From Crocinitomix catalasitica ATCC 23190 (GTDB lineage: Bacteria; Bacteroidota; Bacteroidia; Flavobacteriales_D; Crocinitomicaceae): DNA of 64,000 nt. The notes beneath the pieces were generated by a model, which was given only the letters and a program-made list of their open reading frames with translations, was not told the origin of the DNA and did not search any database. Within the stretch, counting starts at the first letter, position 1, and the number at the start of each line of letters is the position of its first letter. Of this stretch, positions 62,638-64,000 are shown one piece after another. The position numbers and the translations under genes were made by a program. Location: positions 1 through 64,000 of the forward strand of contig NZ_JHXV01000006.1 of NCBI RefSeq assembly GCF_000621625.1, read 5' to 3'.

Positions 62638-64000
62638 TCACTGGTTTTCTTGAATTTTTAATAAACTCCCTTTAATAGCAGCCTGTGTTCTATTTTTTAC
62701 ATCTAACTTGGTGTAAAGACTTAGTATATGTGTTTTAATTGTATTCACAGAAAGGAATAATTTCTCGCCAATTTCTTTATTTGATAATCCTAAAACCAAG
62801 GCATCTAAAATTTCTTGTTCTCGTTCAGTTAATTTATCATGTAGAACAATATTTAAATCATGAGGGAAGGCTGACTGAGGAGATGATTCGCTTATCAAGT
62901 CAATTTCATCTTTTAATTTTAAAGTTTCATTCAGTCTTAACTTAATTTCGGCACGGAGATTATCCATCCTCGCTTTTGAGTTTTTACGTGAAGCAAAAAT
63001 TATTATAATTAATATGATAATGCCTAATACAGCAATTGTTAACCATAAACGTTGAACAGACATACGACTAAGATTTACTTTGTTCTCTTCGTCTAAAAGT
63101 TTATTTTCAAGTAATATTTTATCCTTCTCTAAACTATCTAATAAATGTTTTTTATTGTATTCAAATTGATATTTACTTTGCAATGTTGCCCTTTGATTTT
63201 CGATGTTGTTGATGCTATCTCGGATTGTTGAATAAATTTCGAAATAGTTTAAGGCGAGTTGATGTTTGCCCAGTTGCTTATTTATTTTGTATAGTAGTTT
63301 TGCTGATTCGTGAGTTTCGTATTTATATCCCCATTTTGAGGCTATCTGATACGAACGATCAGCGAATTTCTTTGCTTTGGCATAGTCTTTCTTTTGCAAG
63401 TAAATATTCCCTATTTTATATAATGATAGGGCTTTGGCCTTGTTAAGGTTTAATGAATCTCTTATTCTAAATCCTTTTTTATAAAAATACAGCGCTGTAT
63501 CTAAATTTCCAATTTGTTCATAGACACTCCCCATATTACTATATGTGTAAGATATGCCGGCATACTCTTTTAACTCATTTCTGATATCTATAGATTTCCG
63601 GTAATAATTTAAAGCGGACTTAAAATCTTCCTTAGTTCTAAAATAAGATCCAATGTTATTATAGTTGGTGGCTAGACTTGTTAATTCACCTAATTCAGAA
63701 TTGATTTCAACACATTCTAAATAATATTCATAGGCCTGGTCATCATTTCCAATATTGGTATGTAATTGGGCAAGGTTATTAAGAATGACGGGGTAGTTGC
63801 TAATTAAGCCTTGCTCCTCTGCTAAATAAAGGCTTTTTAGGTTAAATTCAATTGCTGTTGCAATATTGCCCTTTTCGGCATTTAAATATCCTATCCAACC
63901 ATAAGCTTCGCCTAAGCCATTCTTATTCTTTATCCGTTCAGAAATTTCCAGTCCTTTATATACAAAATACTCTGCTGAGTCCGGATTGCTGAATACAAAT
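62638..64000 (-). CDS. TPR-containing LuxR-family transcriptional regulator, N-terminal part cut off
   Basis: The open frame continues to the window edge, so the protein is at least 454 residues and lacks its start. From the right it has several TPR units (for example QAYEYYLECVEINSELGEL, DFKSALNYYRKSIDIRNEL and DTALYFYKKGFRIRDSL), a single membrane helix (about 300 bases from the C-terminal end, WLTIAVLGIIILIIIIF), a coiled coil, and a LuxR-type HTH (LTEREQEILDALVLGLSNKEI; TIKTHILSLYTKLDVKNR). It probably senses something with TPRs and binds DNA at the membrane. Confidence 0.85.
   Translation of the reverse strand, partial: FVFSNPDSAEYFVYKGLEISERIKNKNGLGEAYGWIGYLNAEKGNIATAIEFNLKSLYLAEEQGLISNYPVILNNLAQLHTNIGNDDQAYEYYLECVEINSELGELTSLATNYNNIGSYFRTKEDFKSALNYYRKSIDIRNELKEYAGISYTYSNMGSVYEQIGNLDTALYFYKKGFRIRDSLNLNKAKALSLYKIGNIYLQKKDYAKAKKFADRSYQIASKWGYKYETHESAKLLYKINKQLGKHQLALNYFEIYSTIRDSINNIENQRATLQSKYQFEYNKKHLLDSLEKDKILLENKLLDEENKVNLSRMSVQRLWLTIAVLGIIILIIIIFASRKNSKARMDNLRAEIKLRLNETLKLKDEIDLISESSPQSAFPHDLNIVLHDKLTEREQEILDALVLGLSNKEIGEKLFLSVNTIKTHILSLYTKLDVKNRTQAAIKGSLLKIQENQ

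Noticed and set aside
1-64000. CRISPR array, rRNA or tRNA genes
   Set aside because: I found no regularly spaced repeats, no rRNA-like stretch, and no tRNA cloverleaf in the intergenic regions; this was by eye only.

Overview
The window is AT-rich chromosomal DNA from a member of the Bacteroidota, most likely the Flavobacteriales (a Crocinitomicaceae-like genome is my best guess, not proven). The reasons are low GC, promoter elements of the Bacteroidetes type (TAnnTTTG) placed almost on the start codon, a C-terminal type IX secretion-like tail, families largely restricted to this phylum (a CzcA-TolC fusion, beta-barrel DUF families, M23 peptidases with an HxC motif), and the gene order purH-mreB-mreC-mreD-mrdA-rodA. 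Cytochrome c proteins, an SCO copper protein and a di-haem peroxidase suggest aerobic respiration.

Layout. 1-480: start of an IS481-like transposase cut by the window edge, then a hairpin. 481-6281: membrane protein, SCO protein, aspS, modABC molybdate transporter and tadA. 6319-13413: heavy-metal efflux operon (His-rich small protein, RND pump fused to its own TolC-like channel, adaptor, CDF exporter). 13410-15846: ECF sigma / anti-sigma pair and a secreted protein related to the soluble part of DUF2723 proteins. 16002-20074: a methyltransferase gene whose 3' end is present three times, the copies separating small accessory modules: two lipoproteins, each followed by an attC-like palindrome, and a HipBA toxin-antitoxin module. 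20162-25085: outer-membrane protein, AraC regulator, DUF983 and cytochrome genes with a 125 bp duplicated junction around a 460 bp insert, an orphan antitoxin with a broken toxin, and a lipoprotein. 25193-31909: a 6.7 kb island bounded by 84 bp direct repeats of the lysS 3' end. 31826-64000: mostly core genes (lysS, sugar isomerase, lipB, cell-shape cluster, purH, ABC exporter, envelope and sensor proteins).

The most interesting region is the lysS island. It holds a seven-gene, tightly packed operon: MazG-type NTP pyrophosphohydrolase with a C-terminal domain, TIR protein, double-TIR protein, SLOG-domain protein, alpha-glutamyl/putrescinyl-thymine pyrophosphorylase-like protein, ThsB-like TIR protein and an Nmad2 (nucleotide-modification-associated) protein. 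This combines Thoeris-like TIR/SLOG signalling parts with proteins predicted to handle modified nucleotides, and is probably an anti-phage system. No integrase, Sir2 domain or membrane effector is encoded in the island.

A second theme is that three separate accessory insertions (after the methyltransferase, between DUF983 and cytochrome c, and after lysS) are each bounded by duplicated 3' ends of protein genes, some clearly from divergent alleles. This points to a common way of acquiring accessory DNA in this genome, such as integration of circles or recombination in short homologous gene ends. Product names rest on reading the protein sequences; no database search was run.
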